From Bacteroidales bacterium (GTDB lineage Bacteria > Bacteroidota > Bacteroidia > Bacteroidales > UBA932): a stretch of DNA of 64,000 nt. The notes beneath the pieces were generated by a model. The model had not been told where the DNA came from and searched no databases. It saw only the letters and a program-made list of their open reading frames with translations. The DNA lies in NCBI GenBank assembly GCA_016282145.1, contig JAEEJZ010000047.1, positions 1 through 64,000 on the forward strand, read 5' to 3'. The position numbers were made by a program, and so were the translations under genes. Shown here piece by piece: positions 40,002 through 51,266 of the stretch (within the stretch, counting starts at the first letter, position 1; the number at the start of each line of letters is the position of its first letter).

Positions 40002-43000
40002 ATGTTGTTTTCCCTCTTATTAATGCTGACGGTCCCGGTCTCCGGGACCGTTGTCAGTTCCCTGAACGGCAGGGGAATCGAAGGGGTGGTGGTGTCTGAC
40101 GGATATCACTGCACTGCAACCGATGCCGCAGGCCGGTATTTCCTGGATGCGGATTCCCTGGCAAGGACCATCAGCATTACCGTCCCGGCCGCGTACGAAA
40201 TCCCCCTGGCAGCGGACGGCGCTCCAGCCTTCTTCAAGTATATCGACAGCGGAGAGCGTGATTTCGTGCTTTCGCCCCGGAAGAAAGTGTCGGAGCGTTT
40301 TACGCTCATCGCGGTGACGGACGCGCACTTCGGGCATGTGAACAGCATCGAACGTTTCAGTGGCGAAAGTATTCCGGATATTCAGAAAACCATCGAGCGG
40401 CACTGTTCTTCCGGGCCTGTCATCGGCATCGCGCTGGGCGACCAGCTCTCGGACAGGATGGAGGACGCCGCTGCCGTAAAGCCGTTGTACAACGGGCTCG
40501 CCTGCGCCGGAAAGACCATGCCTTTCTTCTACTGCATCGGCAACCATGATCATGACAACACCGGCGGGAAGAGCGAATATGCCGTTACGGAACATTTCGT
40601 GCGCCATTTCGCCCCTACCGACTACTCTTTCGACATCGGCAAGGTCCACTTCGTGGTGATGGACGATATCCAGTATACCGGCACTCAGCGCGACGGAAAG
40701 AAGATTTCCTATACCTGCGGATTGACCGATGCCCAACTGGAGTGGCTGCGACAGGATATTTCCCTGGTCAGGGACCGTGGGAACAAGGCCGTGGTCTTCT
40801 GCATTCACGCGGGGCTGTACGGCCGGTTCTCGTATAAAGACGAGGTGAAGGCCCTGCTCGGAGAATTCCGGGAAGCGCACGTGCTGTCGGGTCACGAGCA
40901 CAACATCAACAATATCCGCCACGCCGCGTCGATCTGGGAGCACAATCTCCAGTCCATCGGCGGCGCCTGGTGGTATAGCAACCTCTCTCCGAGCGGCTGC
41001 CCCATCGGCTATGGCGTGTTCACCTTCAACGGCCCCGTGTTGTGGGAGGAGTATAACAAAACGACCACCGAGGACAGTGATTTTCAGCTGCGCGTCTATG
41101 ACGGCAACGATGCTTACGACGGGAACTGCCTGTTCACGGGCCTGAAAGCCGCTCCCAAACGGACGGAAGTCTATGGCTGGCCGGAAGCCTGGAAAGGCTG
41201 TTTCGTGGCCCGCATCTGGGATGCGACGCCGGACTGGGAGGTAAGTTTCGTGCAGAACGGCGTGGAGACGCCCATGCGGCAGATTCAGGAGAAGTATTTT
41301 GATGCGGCATCGGCCGCATTCATGGTGGATGTGTTCGGTGCGCCTTTCGGCGGCAGCCGGGTCTATAAACCCAAGGTGGATACGTTCTGGATATTGGAAG
41401 CCCCCTCCGGCGACCCTGCGGCGGAAACGGACTGGGAAATCGTGGCGAGGCACCGCATGCCTTCCGGCCGCGTGGAAAGCTATCGATCCAGTATCCTGAT
41501 GCGCGACTTCCGCGGCTTCGAAACGGGTACGCACCATCTGCGCAACTATGACAGGCATATCCTCCTGGATGCAGCGCGGAAGGTGGATATCGGGGAATCC
41601 CTGGTGACGGACCAGGCCTGGGTGCCCTATCCGGCCTATGCCGACCGTGCCGGATGGGAAGCCCTGCTGGGCAGGTACAAGGAAGATTTCATCGCCCGGG
41701 GCGAGCAGTTTCTGGGCTTCGACTATCTGCTGCTCCGCGCTACCGATTATCTGGAATACACCCGCACAGGTGACCGTTATGCACAGGAAGACAGGCTTGC
41801 CGAAAATGCAGAGGCCCTGAGTTCCCTGATGATGGCCGAACTGGCGGAGGGCCGCGGCCGGTTCCTGGACGATATCATCAACGGAACCTTCTATTTTTGC
41901 GGTCTCGATTCCTGGGCGGTGTCAGACCATCTGTACAAGTTTCAGCAGGTTCATACGCCCCTGCCGGACTACAAAGAGCATATCCTGGCCCTCTATCAGG
42001 GCAATTACGCACAGATGCTCTCCTGGATAGGGTATTTCTTCCATGCGGAATTTGACAAGGCGGATCCGATGATCTCCGAGCGACTGCGCTATGAAATCAA
42101 GCAGCGCGAACTGGATCCCTACCTGGAGCGGAACGGCTTCGACTGGATGGGATTCCGTGCCAAGGCCACGCCCAACAACTGGAATCCCTGGTGCAATTCC
42201 AACGCCATCCTCTGCTTCATGCTGATGGAAAATGACCCGATTCGGCTGAAGGCTGCCGTAGAGAAATCCGTCATCTCCGTGGACCGCTATCTCGAAAGCC
42301 TCAAGACCGACGGCGCCTGCGACGAGGGGCCGGTGTACTGGTACACTTCAGGAGGGTATCTGCTGAACTACCTGCAATGCCTGCGCCTGATTACCGGAGG
42401 GCGGATCGACATTTTCGATGCGCCGCTGCTCCGGAATTTCGGGGAATATATCGTACACGCCCAGGTGGACGGCGTGCATCAGGCCAATTTTGCCGATGCA
42501 AGGCCTGCAACGGGCATCAATACGTCCCTTATCCTGCGTTTCGGGAAAGCCGTCGGAAGTACGCTGATGCAGGATTTCGCGGTGCACACCTACGCGCAGA
42601 AGGGTTACGACCCGGTGGATGCCGACTGGAGCTGCTTCTATCGCGCGATGGAGAACCTGCGTACCTGCGCGGAACTGGAGGCGGCGGGCAGGCGCGCCTT
42701 CAAACCCTCGCCTTTTACCTGGTACCCGGAGACAGAGCTGTGCTTTATGCGCTCGGGCAAGGGCTATCTGGCGGTGAAGGGCGGCAACAACCGCGAACGG
42801 CACAACCACAACGATGTGGGCAGCTGCATCTATTATTACGACGGGCAGCCGGTGCTGGTGGATGCGGGCAAGGGCACTTACAACAGCAAGACTTTCGACA
42901 AGCGCTACCGCTATCAGATCTGGAACATGTCCAGCAATTATCACAATGTTCCGCAAATCAATACCTGTGCGCAGGAGTACGGACGGAGCTTCAAGGCGAC

Positions 43001-43400
43001 GGACTGCCGGTCCGACAGCCGCACGAAGAGTTTCAGTGCAGATATTGCGGAGGCTTATCCCGATTCCGCCGGCGTGAAATCCTGGGTGCTGAACTACCGC
43101 TTGCTGAAAGACGGAGCGTTGGAAATCCGGGAGCGCTTCGAGATGCGCACAGGGGAAGTCCCTGCGGAGTTGCATTTCCTCCTCCCTGCCGAGCCTGATC
43201 TGGCCACTGCAGGCTGTGCCGGGCTGAATGCCGGGCTGAAGCTTTATTACAATGCCGGGACTTTCAGCGTCTCTGCCGAACGGATTCCGCTTGAGGGGAC
43301 CGGCGTAAGCGGCTATGGCGGCGATGCGCTATGGCGCCTCAGCCTGACGGCCCGTTCCCTGCCGCAAAAAGGCGAATTCGTCCTGAAAATTACCCGTTAA
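40002..43400 (+). CDS. Fusion enzyme: calcineurin-like phosphoesterase plus heparinase II/III-type lyase
   Basis: The 1132-residue exported protein has a short signal (MLFSLLLMLTVPVSG). Residues about 10-85 are a MetallophosN module (GRGIEGVVVSDGYHC). About 95-330 are the phosphoesterase with all ligands (TDAHFG, ALGDQLSD, IGNHDHD, CIHAGLY, SGHEHN). About 330-515 are its C-terminal beta domain. About 520-1132 match heparinase II/III-type lyases: a helical toroid (NNWNPWCNSNAILCFML, DGACDEGPVYWYTSGGYLLNY) followed by a beta-sheet part with ERHNHNDVGSCIYYYDGQPVLVDAGKGTYN (near 930). Such lyases cut uronic-acid glycans by elimination, and the GH88 part of the 55759 product can process the unsaturated ends. 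This fusion order is unusual in my knowledge. Confidence 0.85.
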   Translation: MLFSLLLMLTVPVSGTVVSSLNGRGIEGVVVSDGYHCTATDAAGRYFLDADSLARTISITVPAAYEIPLAADGAPAFFKYIDSGERDFVLSPRKKVSERFTLIAVTDAHFGHVNSIERFSGESIPDIQKTIERHCSSGPVIGIALGDQLSDRMEDAAAVKPLYNGLACAGKTMPFFYCIGNHDHDNTGGKSEYAVTEHFVRHFAPTDYSFDIGKVHFVVMDDIQYTGTQRDGKKISYTCGLTDAQLEWLRQDISLVRDRGNKAVVFCIHAGLYGRFSYKDEVKALLGEFREAHVLSGHEHNINNIRHAASIWEHNLQSIGGAWWYSNLSPSGCPIGYGVFTFNGPVLWEEYNKTTTEDSDFQLRVYDGNDAYDGNCLFTGLKAAPKRTEVYGWPEAWKGCFVARIWDATPDWEVSFVQNGVETPMRQIQEKYFDAASAAFMVDVFGAPFGGSRVYKPKVDTFWILEAPSGDPAAETDWEIVARHRMPSGRVESYRSSILMRDFRGFETGTHHLRNYDRHILLDAARKVDIGESLVTDQAWVPYPAYADRAGWEALLGRYKEDFIARGEQFLGFDYLLLRATDYLEYTRTGDRYAQEDRLAENAEALSSLMMAELAEGRGRFLDDIINGTFYFCGLDSWAVSDHLYKFQQVHTPLPDYKEHILALYQGNYAQMLSWIGYFFHAEFDKADPMISERLRYEIKQRELDPYLERNGFDWMGFRAKATPNNWNPWCNSNAILCFMLMENDPIRLKAAVEKSVISVDRYLESLKTDGACDEGPVYWYTSGGYLLNYLQCLRLITGGRIDIFDAPLLRNFGEYIVHAQVDGVHQANFADARPATGINTSLILRFGKAVGSTLMQDFAVHTYAQKGYDPVDADWSCFYRAMENLRTCAELEAAGRRAFKPSPFTWYPETELCFMRSGKGYLAVKGGNNRERHNHNDVGSCIYYYDGQPVLVDAGKGTYNSKTFDKRYRYQIWNMSSNYHNVPQINTCAQEYGRSFKATDCRSDSRTKSFSADIAEAYPDSAGVKSWVLNYRLLKDGALEIRERFEMRTGEVPAELHFLLPAEPDLATAGCAGLNAGLKLYYNAGTFSVSAERIPLEGTGVSGYGGDALWRLSLTARSLPQKGEFVLKITR

Positions 43401-43420
43401 AACCGATTATCCCCCAAAAA

Positions 43421-44785
43421 ATGCGAAATATGAGAAAGATTCTGTTTCTTCTTTTCACTGCCGCGACAATCCTTGTTGCCTGCAAGGAGAAAGACGATCC
43501 CGTTATCTCGTCAGGCTTGGAGATTAAAGGTTCCGTCGATTATACCGGCGCTATGGTTCCCGTCGCAGATGGCGTCTGGGAGGTATACGGCAGGTTTAAA
43601 AGCGGACAGGTAACCGTGTCCGATGCGGGAGGCAGGGAGTTTGTTTCTTTTCAGGTCCCTGCTCAGAAAGAGGGGCTGTGCAGGCTTCGTGTCAAGTCCG
43701 ACAGGACTTACAGCCTCGTCCGGATTGATAAAATTTCCCTGGTTGTGACCGAAGGCGGGGTTGACAAACCGAGGGTCGGTTCCAAACCTCCCATCGAGGC
43801 GGTTTATCGTGGTGGTGGCGTCTGGGGCGTGACAAGGCTCCTCGTCGCCACCGACCATATGCGCTATCGTTTCCTGCTGGAGACGGACACTCCGGGGGAG
43901 CTCAGATACTTGTGTCCTGCCTGGAACGATGCGGGATTGCAGCCATCATCCTATTCGGACGATTATCTTAAAGTCCGTTCTCTCGGGCAGGATGAATACG
44001 ATGCCCTGGATATCAAGGACAACTTTGCCTGCTGGATGTTCCCCACAAGCGAGACTGACCGTATGGCCTCATTCACTCTCCCTATGAATAAAGCCGCCAC
44101 GCAGCTGGAGGTTGCTTTTTCGACATCTCATCTGGGCCCCAGGGCCCTGTTTATGGGCGACAGCATCATCCGGCATTGGGGAAGCGAGTCGCCGCGTGAA
44201 ATCGAAAAATCCGCGATTGTGATACCGATGGATCCTTTACCCTCATGGATGAGGGACGACGGTGACTTTGTTACGGTTTTCTGGCATCCGGAGTTTTTCT
44301 CCGACAATAATTATCTCAGCGCCGGTATCAGCGGCAACAACACGACCCAGATGCTGGCCCGCTACCGTAGTGAGGCTCTGACCCCGGACCCCCAGTGCAT
44401 TGTGATAATGGGCGGTACCAATGACCTCAGCAACGGTCAGCCGGAGGCGCTTATTTTCGATAATATCCGGAATATGACCGAACAGGCCGAAGCCCTCGGT
44501 ATAAAGGTAATCCTGTGCTCGGTTACTCCCTGCAACCACAACCATTCGGCCCTGAGCAATCCTCAGACCAAGGGTGCCCATATCAATGAACTCAACCGGA
44601 TGATCAGGGAGTACGCTGAGAGCAAAGGCATCATATATTGCGATTTCCACTCTCTCCTTGTAGACACTGACGGCGTCTCGCTTCAGGGGCGCTACCGTCT
44701 ATATGACGACCTCCATCCCAACCCGGATGCATATACCCTTATGGAAAGGGAGATTAAACCACTGATAGACTCGATTACAGAATAA
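43421..44785 (+). CDS. SGNH/GDSL hydrolase lipoprotein
   Basis: From ATG 43421 (or 43430) the protein of about 454 residues has a lipobox (ILVAC). An N-terminal beta-rich region (about 25-225) is followed by a GDSL hydrolase domain with FMGDSIIRHWG, ISGNNTTQMLARYR, IMGGTNDLSNG and the Asp-His pair DDLHPNPDAY. All four SGNH blocks are present. It probably removes acetyl or other acyl groups from the glycan at the cell surface. It is the third gene of the promoter d operon. An in-frame ATG at 43331 lies inside the lyase gene and would add a non-signal N-terminus, so it is rejected. Confidence 0.87.
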   Translation: MRNMRKILFLLFTAATILVACKEKDDPVISSGLEIKGSVDYTGAMVPVADGVWEVYGRFKSGQVTVSDAGGREFVSFQVPAQKEGLCRLRVKSDRTYSLVRIDKISLVVTEGGVDKPRVGSKPPIEAVYRGGGVWGVTRLLVATDHMRYRFLLETDTPGELRYLCPAWNDAGLQPSSYSDDYLKVRSLGQDEYDALDIKDNFACWMFPTSETDRMASFTLPMNKAATQLEVAFSTSHLGPRALFMGDSIIRHWGSESPREIEKSAIVIPMDPLPSWMRDDGDFVTVFWHPEFFSDNNYLSAGISGNNTTQMLARYRSEALTPDPQCIVIMGGTNDLSNGQPEALIFDNIRNMTEQAEALGIKVILCSVTPCNHNHSALSNPQTKGAHINELNRMIREYAESKGIIYCDFHSLLVDTDGVSLQGRYRLYDDLHPNPDAYTLMEREIKPLIDSITE

Positions 44786-44815
44786 TCCGGGGAGCGGATA
44801 GAGAATATTTCTCCC

Positions 44816-45907
44816 TCAGCGAATCCCGTATTTGCGGAGGATGCGGAGCACCGGTTTTTCAATGGACCCGGCCCAGAGGCTGTATCCGTAGTTGTCCGGA
44901 TGGACGCCGTCCACGGTGGCCTCGTGGGATTTCGAAGTGGCTGTGGTGGTCTTGATGTAATAGACATCCTTGTAACGCCGACAGGCTATGTTCATCAGGC
45001 TGTCAGCGATGCGCAGACGGTCGGCTTCCCGTTCGTCCTCGTAGGTGTTGAAATTCCTTTTTTCCCGGTAGATGGTCCGCTGGAAGATAAGCGGTTTGCC
45101 GGGATGGGCAGCCTGCAGCTGTTCAATGAAAGGGAACAGGCGCGCCCTCAGCTGTATGCGTGATGGGTTGGAGAAAGCATCCAAAAGAAAGGCTTCCGCA
45201 TCAACCGCCGCCAGGACGCGCCCGAAATAATCCTGCAGTTTGCAATTGCCGCCGCAGCCCAGGTTCAGAAGCTGGATTCCCGTGCTGCGGGAAAACTGTG
45301 CGGGATAGGTCATTCCGCTGCGGGAACAACTGACGCCATGGGTAAAACTGGAGCCGAAGATGGCTACCCGGTGGCGGAAAGGGTTGGGTATGGCTTCGAT
45401 GGTAGCCTCTGCTGCAACACCGATATCCAGGGTGTATAACTCGCTCATCAGCGGCAGGTAGAGCAGGCACTCGTGCATAGACCCGTCCATGTTGCTGATG
45501 ATGGTGTAGGGATTATCCTGTTTCTTCTCCGACATGGCGCCCCCTGCGGCAGCCCAAAGCCACTTGCCGTCCTTCCGGATATAGAGATCAAAGCCTCTGG
45601 CAGCATTTGACATGGTGTTTGAAGGGTGCTCCATCCTGCCGGTGGTGGCCTTCAGGCGGATGACCGGACTGTCGGTTCGGAAAGCCACTGCCAGACCGGA
45701 ACATTGCCTTACCTGATTGTTCTCACCAGGCGTAAAGCCCTTGAACCTTACGGTATCCACCCTGTGATAGGGGTTGGGCGTATCCGGGAACAGTTTGCCG
45801 ACAAGGGTCAGTTCCGTCGCAGGGACAAACTTAAATTCCTGGTCCTGGGCGTTGACGCCAATGCAGGCCATGCCTAAAGCAAGAATAAGAAGAAAGGCTT
45901 TTTTCAT
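44816..45907 (-). CDS. Exported SGNH-like hydrolase, second gene of the GH97 operon
   Basis: The 363-residue protein has a signal peptide (LALGMACIGVNAQ). A beta-sandwich N-terminal domain (about 25-170) is typical of two-domain carbohydrate esterases. An SGNH domain follows, with FGSSFTHGVSCSR (Ser in place of Asp in the usual GDS), LGCGGNCKLQDYFG and DGVHPDNYGYSLWA. The nucleophile Ser and the terminal Asp-His pair are present. It follows the GH97 gene by 13 nt under promoter e. Acetylesterase activity on oligosaccharides is likely. Confidence 0.8.
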   Translation of the reverse strand: MKKAFLLILALGMACIGVNAQDQEFKFVPATELTLVGKLFPDTPNPYHRVDTVRFKGFTPGENNQVRQCSGLAVAFRTDSPVIRLKATTGRMEHPSNTMSNAARGFDLYIRKDGKWLWAAAGGAMSEKKQDNPYTIISNMDGSMHECLLYLPLMSELYTLDIGVAAEATIEAIPNPFRHRVAIFGSSFTHGVSCSRSGMTYPAQFSRSTGIQLLNLGCGGNCKLQDYFGRVLAAVDAEAFLLDAFSNPSRIQLRARLFPFIEQLQAAHPGKPLIFQRTIYREKRNFNTYEDEREADRLRIADSLMNIACRRYKDVYYIKTTTATSKSHEATVDGVHPDNYGYSLWAGSIEKPVLRILRKYGIR

Positions 45908-45920
45908 TTTGCGGGTTGTT

Positions 45921-48104
<2,184 letters not shown>

Positions 48105-48120
48105 TTATCCAATGACGAAA

Positions 48121-48153
48121 ACCGCCCCGGGACCGGTGAGGTCGCGGGGCGGT
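48121..48153 (-). terminator. Terminator hairpin after the truncated FISUMP gene
   Basis: ACCGCCCCG pairs with CGGGGCGGT with an inner GACC/GGTC pair, followed on the minus strand by TTTTCG. The same 33-nt core recurs at 51216 after the intact paralog. Confidence 0.7.
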
Positions 48154-48174
48154 AAAGGACTAATCTAAATAAAA

Positions 48175-49413
48175 TCAGTAGGATTGGTTGGCCAGCGTAA
48201 AGACGGAAGAGGCTAAGACGGCCCTGACGGGCATTCCACAGTATTTCTCACGTCTGTCATAATCCTGGCTCTGAGTCTGCATGTTTGGACAAAAGGCAAA
48301 TGCCATATTCCAACCGGGATTACTTGCAGCCTGTTGCATAATGGTAGTTGACCAGGCAACCCAATCATATGTTGTCCCGTCTCCATAGTGCGATAAGGTT
48401 GAGCCGTCCATACATCCGCTGATAGGAAGGGTAAGCCCTTCACATACATAGCATTTCTGTCCGCTTATAGTAGTAACGGATACGTTATGTCCTCCCTTTG
48501 TGAGGTCAAGAGCGCGGAATTCGCACATATTTGGCATCCTCCATGCACTACCCCACAAAACGCGCGCGGTGTCATACCTTCCGCCATCTATGGTATAATA
48601 GTTATTCGGAGAAGGGGATTGAATCTTGACACCCAGATAATCAGGACGTCCTGACATGCTAGCTCCGGCCCTAAGGGAGTAGGTGCCGTTGCTATACTCT
48701 GATTTAGGTTGAGACTCACCATAGGCGTAATAGTTGCCTATTTCATAGGGCTGTTCTGCCCCGATGTTATAAGGAGCCCATCCTGTTTCCATGGTCTCAG
48801 CCGTTTGAATTGTTCCACTCCAACTTATGCCGACTTTGCTTGAACTGATAGTTATTGCATCAGAGACTTTAGGCCTTTTAAGAAGGGTGGCACCTGTCCA
48901 GTCCCACGTGCCGATTTGCCCACCCTTGCTACTGAGGTCAGAGCCTATTACAGAACCAGTGGAAGCTGTAGCCTCTGCAGAAGTATCATTAAGGATAGTT
49001 ACAATGACACCAGTTCTAAGATTGCCGTATTGCTTGCCGGAGTTATAAGTCCAAGCCGAGTGGGAGTGATTAATTGCGGGAACAGCGATATAAGCCAATT
49101 GTCCAGCTGTCGAGGCGGACGCAAGGGTAACCGTTGTTGTTGGAATGTTCTTGTACGGATCATTCTCTCCCTTTGCATAAACCGTCCCTACGCCGGAACT
49201 CTGAACTTTGAAATAAGCCGGCGAGGTGTATTCAATGCATTTGATGCCGGCAGGCAGTTTGAGCCGCACAATGTAGGATAATTTTTCTCCGTTGGCAAAA
49301 TCAAACGCAGGCGTGATGCCGGTGCCGGTGGCCTTAACATAGTTGACTTTGTCCAGGCCGCTGGCTTTTCCGTTCTGCCCAGTGTACCCGCAATGGATTT
49401 CGGTTCCGTGCAC
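48175..49413 (-). pseudogene. 5'-truncated FISUMP lipoprotein gene
   Basis: The frame encodes about 410 residues that match the middle and end of the FISUMP paralog at 51267, but the signal peptide and about 110 N-terminal residues are missing. The segment 49221-49413 is nearly identical to 52334-52526 (4 differences in 193 bp). Homology ends sharply at GTGCAC (49413), and the following sequence carries a chance start (MLWQI). The FISUMP domain (WAPYNIGAE...YYAYGESQP, GGRYDTARVLWGSAWRMPNM) is otherwise intact. Without an export signal the product would be stranded in the cytoplasm. The AbiE pair lies just upstream, so its insertion or a linked rearrangement probably caused the truncation. Confidence 0.75.
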
Positions 49414-49493
49414 AATTTGCCATAACATCCAGGGAAGCCGTTATCTGCGGATATCGAGGTGACAGCCTCCCGAATCCTATCCCATTTTTAAAC

Positions 49494-50318
49494 TCAGAAA
49501 TCCACTGGGGGATTTACTCTTTTGTCCGGAAGTAGTTTTGCGATGAATTCGTCACGGACTCGTTCCCAGGCGCTTTGCGGGTCATATTCCAGCAGTGGCT
49601 TGAGGAGGCCGATAGTGTCGCCGATAAAATCCGGATTCTTCATCTTCTCGTCCATATTGAGCACGTACTCCTTGTAGGTGGGGGCATGGCTGGCAACGAA
49701 ACGTAAATAACGGTCGTATGCAGCCATTACGCGGTCAATATCCAATTCGCCGGAAGCAAGAGCCGTATAGACATCGAAGAGGTCTCGTCCTTTCAATCTC
49801 TGGTACAAGGCACGGACTTTTGTGCCGACAAGTTCGTCGAGTTCATAGGTCAGCACTTCGCACTTGCCGGTGAACCAATCGTTCTCCACCGAGAATGGTA
49901 CCCGGACCATCGGAAAGACGCTGAAATGCTCCTTGCAGTTGATTTCTACCTTCAGGTGAATTTCACCGGCACCCACGTCCGTAGGCTGTACTTTGAACAG
50001 GAGCGTATTGTTGTGCTTCTTCTGTTTGACTACCGGTTCACCGAGCCAGGCAAGGGTGTCACGAAGGTGATCGATGGTTTCCTTGATGGGCTCGGCATTG
50101 ACTTGAACCAGGTCAATATCCTCCGAATAGCGAGGCTGCGGATGGAGATACAGCTTATGCAGCGCCGTGCCGCCTCGGAAAGCCAGGTGCTCCGATAGGA
50201 ACGGATCGTTGTATATGGAAACCAATGCCCGGCAGATAATCAGGTCCTGCTCGACAAGGCGCGGGGAGGTCCAAGGAACGACCGTACCCCACTGTGTTAT
50301 GAATGCTCTCTGTATCAT
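49494..50318 (-). CDS. abiEii: AbiEii/AbiGii-family nucleotidyltransferase toxin
   Basis: The 274-residue protein has the AbiEii nucleotidyltransferase core: FRGGTALHK (near 48-56) and RYSEDIDLV (near 63-71) with the two metal-binding Asp residues. The third acidic position is in LKVEINCKE, and the conserved Lys/Arg block is ELVGTKVRALYQRLKGRDLFDVY. AbiEii proteins transfer nucleotides (GTP-binding, tRNA-modifying in relatives) and arrest growth, for example in phage defence. The ATG overlaps the stop of the antitoxin gene by ATGA. The length and all core motifs are intact, so the system looks functional. Confidence 0.92.
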   Translation of the reverse strand: MIQRAFITQWGTVVPWTSPRLVEQDLIICRALVSIYNDPFLSEHLAFRGGTALHKLYLHPQPRYSEDIDLVQVNAEPIKETIDHLRDTLAWLGEPVVKQKKHNNTLLFKVQPTDVGAGEIHLKVEINCKEHFSVFPMVRVPFSVENDWFTGKCEVLTYELDELVGTKVRALYQRLKGRDLFDVYTALASGELDIDRVMAAYDRYLRFVASHAPTYKEYVLNMDEKMKNPDFIGDTIGLLKPLLEYDPQSAWERVRDEFIAKLLPDKRVNPPVDF

Positions 50319-51118
50319 AGTTCGTCAATCTCTATTTCTTGGTTTACCAACACTTTCCATTTTCTGTCTACTTCGGCATCTTCCGTAAGAACACCAAGCT
50401 GAAGGGGTACGGCTTTCATTTTCAGGCCTCCCGATTTCATCAGGCGGAGAAGGTCATCTGCAAGGCTTTCTTCCTCCAGAACGCGGTCGAGCAGATAGCC
50501 GAGCCGTTGGAAGACCGGGGCAGGAGCCACCTGCAGAAAAGATGCGTCAAGACGGGAAAAGTCCAGTTTCAGGGCCAATTCTTCCAGCACCGTTGCAGCG
50601 CGGGTAAGCCCGCCGACGTGGTCCTGATAGACAATCAGATCAACGGCGGTGAGTTCCGGAGAGGAAACATTCAGCCAGCCAGCCGGGACTTCCTTACGTT
50701 CGACATAATCCATAGGAATCTGACGGCGTTCGGCATAGCGGATGGCATAGCCGTCACGCTCTTTGTCGCGCATCATCGGCGGCTCAACCATCACCTGAAA
50801 TTCCATAGGGGCCTGGTGCGCGGCTCCGTGCCGCTCTGCGGCACTCAACAGCGCCACATAATAGGTTCGTCGCAAATGCTGCATCATCCGGTCCAGATAC
50901 ACTTCCTGGGGGACAGCCTTCCATAGGCGGTACTCTTCCGGAACTATGACATAGAAGCCACGACAGGGAGAGAAGATGCGCCCTTTGGTCACAGCACGTT
51001 GAACAGCCGTGTCGATGGCGTGCGGCGTCATATCGGCAAACTCCTTTCTCACGGTCTCTTTCGAGAACGTGTATCGACCGCTTGGCGCTTGTTTTTCTAT
51101 CCAGTCAGCAACACTCAT
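50315..51118 (-). CDS. abiEi: AbiEi-family antitoxin / transcriptional autoregulator
   Basis: The 267-residue protein has an N-terminal winged-helix-type domain (about 1-60, YTFSKETVRKEFADMTPHAIDTAVQRAVTKGRIF). The AbiEi central region follows (YYVALLSAAERHGAAHQAP, FQVMVEPPMM), then a helical C-terminal part. AbiEi proteins neutralise AbiEii and repress their own promoter by binding inverted repeats. Such a pair of repeats flanks the promoter here (51124-51134 and 51167-51176). It is the first gene of the toxin-antitoxin operon. Confidence 0.9.
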   Translation of the reverse strand: MSVADWIEKQAPSGRYTFSKETVRKEFADMTPHAIDTAVQRAVTKGRIFSPCRGFYVIVPEEYRLWKAVPQEVYLDRMMQHLRRTYYVALLSAAERHGAAHQAPMEFQVMVEPPMMRDKERDGYAIRYAERRQIPMDYVERKEVPAGWLNVSSPELTAVDLIVYQDHVGGLTRAATVLEELALKLDFSRLDASFLQVAPAPVFQRLGYLLDRVLEEESLADDLLRLMKSGGLKMKAVPLQLGVLTEDAEVDRKWKVLVNQEIEIDEL

Positions 51119-51123
51119 ATACC

Positions 51124-51176
51124 ACGTAAATTATTCCATTCACTCGCAAATATACACAAAAATTGTATAATTACGT
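51124..51176 (-). promoter_or_regulatory. abiE promoter flanked by inverted-repeat operators
   Basis: ACGTAAATTAT (51124-51134) and ATAATTACGT (51167-51176) form an inverted repeat around a TATATTTG -7 box (51154-51147, minus strand). This matches the known layout of AbiEi autoregulation. Confidence 0.6.
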
Positions 51177-51215
51177 AAGCAGATGGAAGAATACGCTTCT
51201 GTAATTCATTAAAAT

Positions 51216-51242
51216 GCCCCGGGACCGGTGAGGTCGCGGGGC
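51216..51242 (-). terminator. Terminator hairpin after the intact FISUMP gene
   Basis: GCCCCG pairs with CGGGGC with an inner GACC/GGTC pair, followed on the minus strand by ATTTTAAT. The 33-nt core is identical to that at 48124. Confidence 0.65.
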
Positions 51243-51266
51243 GGTAAACTTGAGTATCAACGGGAA

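Noticed and set aside
43331..43420. Upstream ATG start for the SGNH lipoprotein
   Set aside because: It is inside the lyase gene and would hide the lipoprotein signal.
51121..51180. GTGTAT on the minus strand ahead of abiEi as a ninth regulon promoter
   Set aside because: There is no GGG-containing -35 element 14 nt upstream; a housekeeping TATATTTG box explains the promoter.
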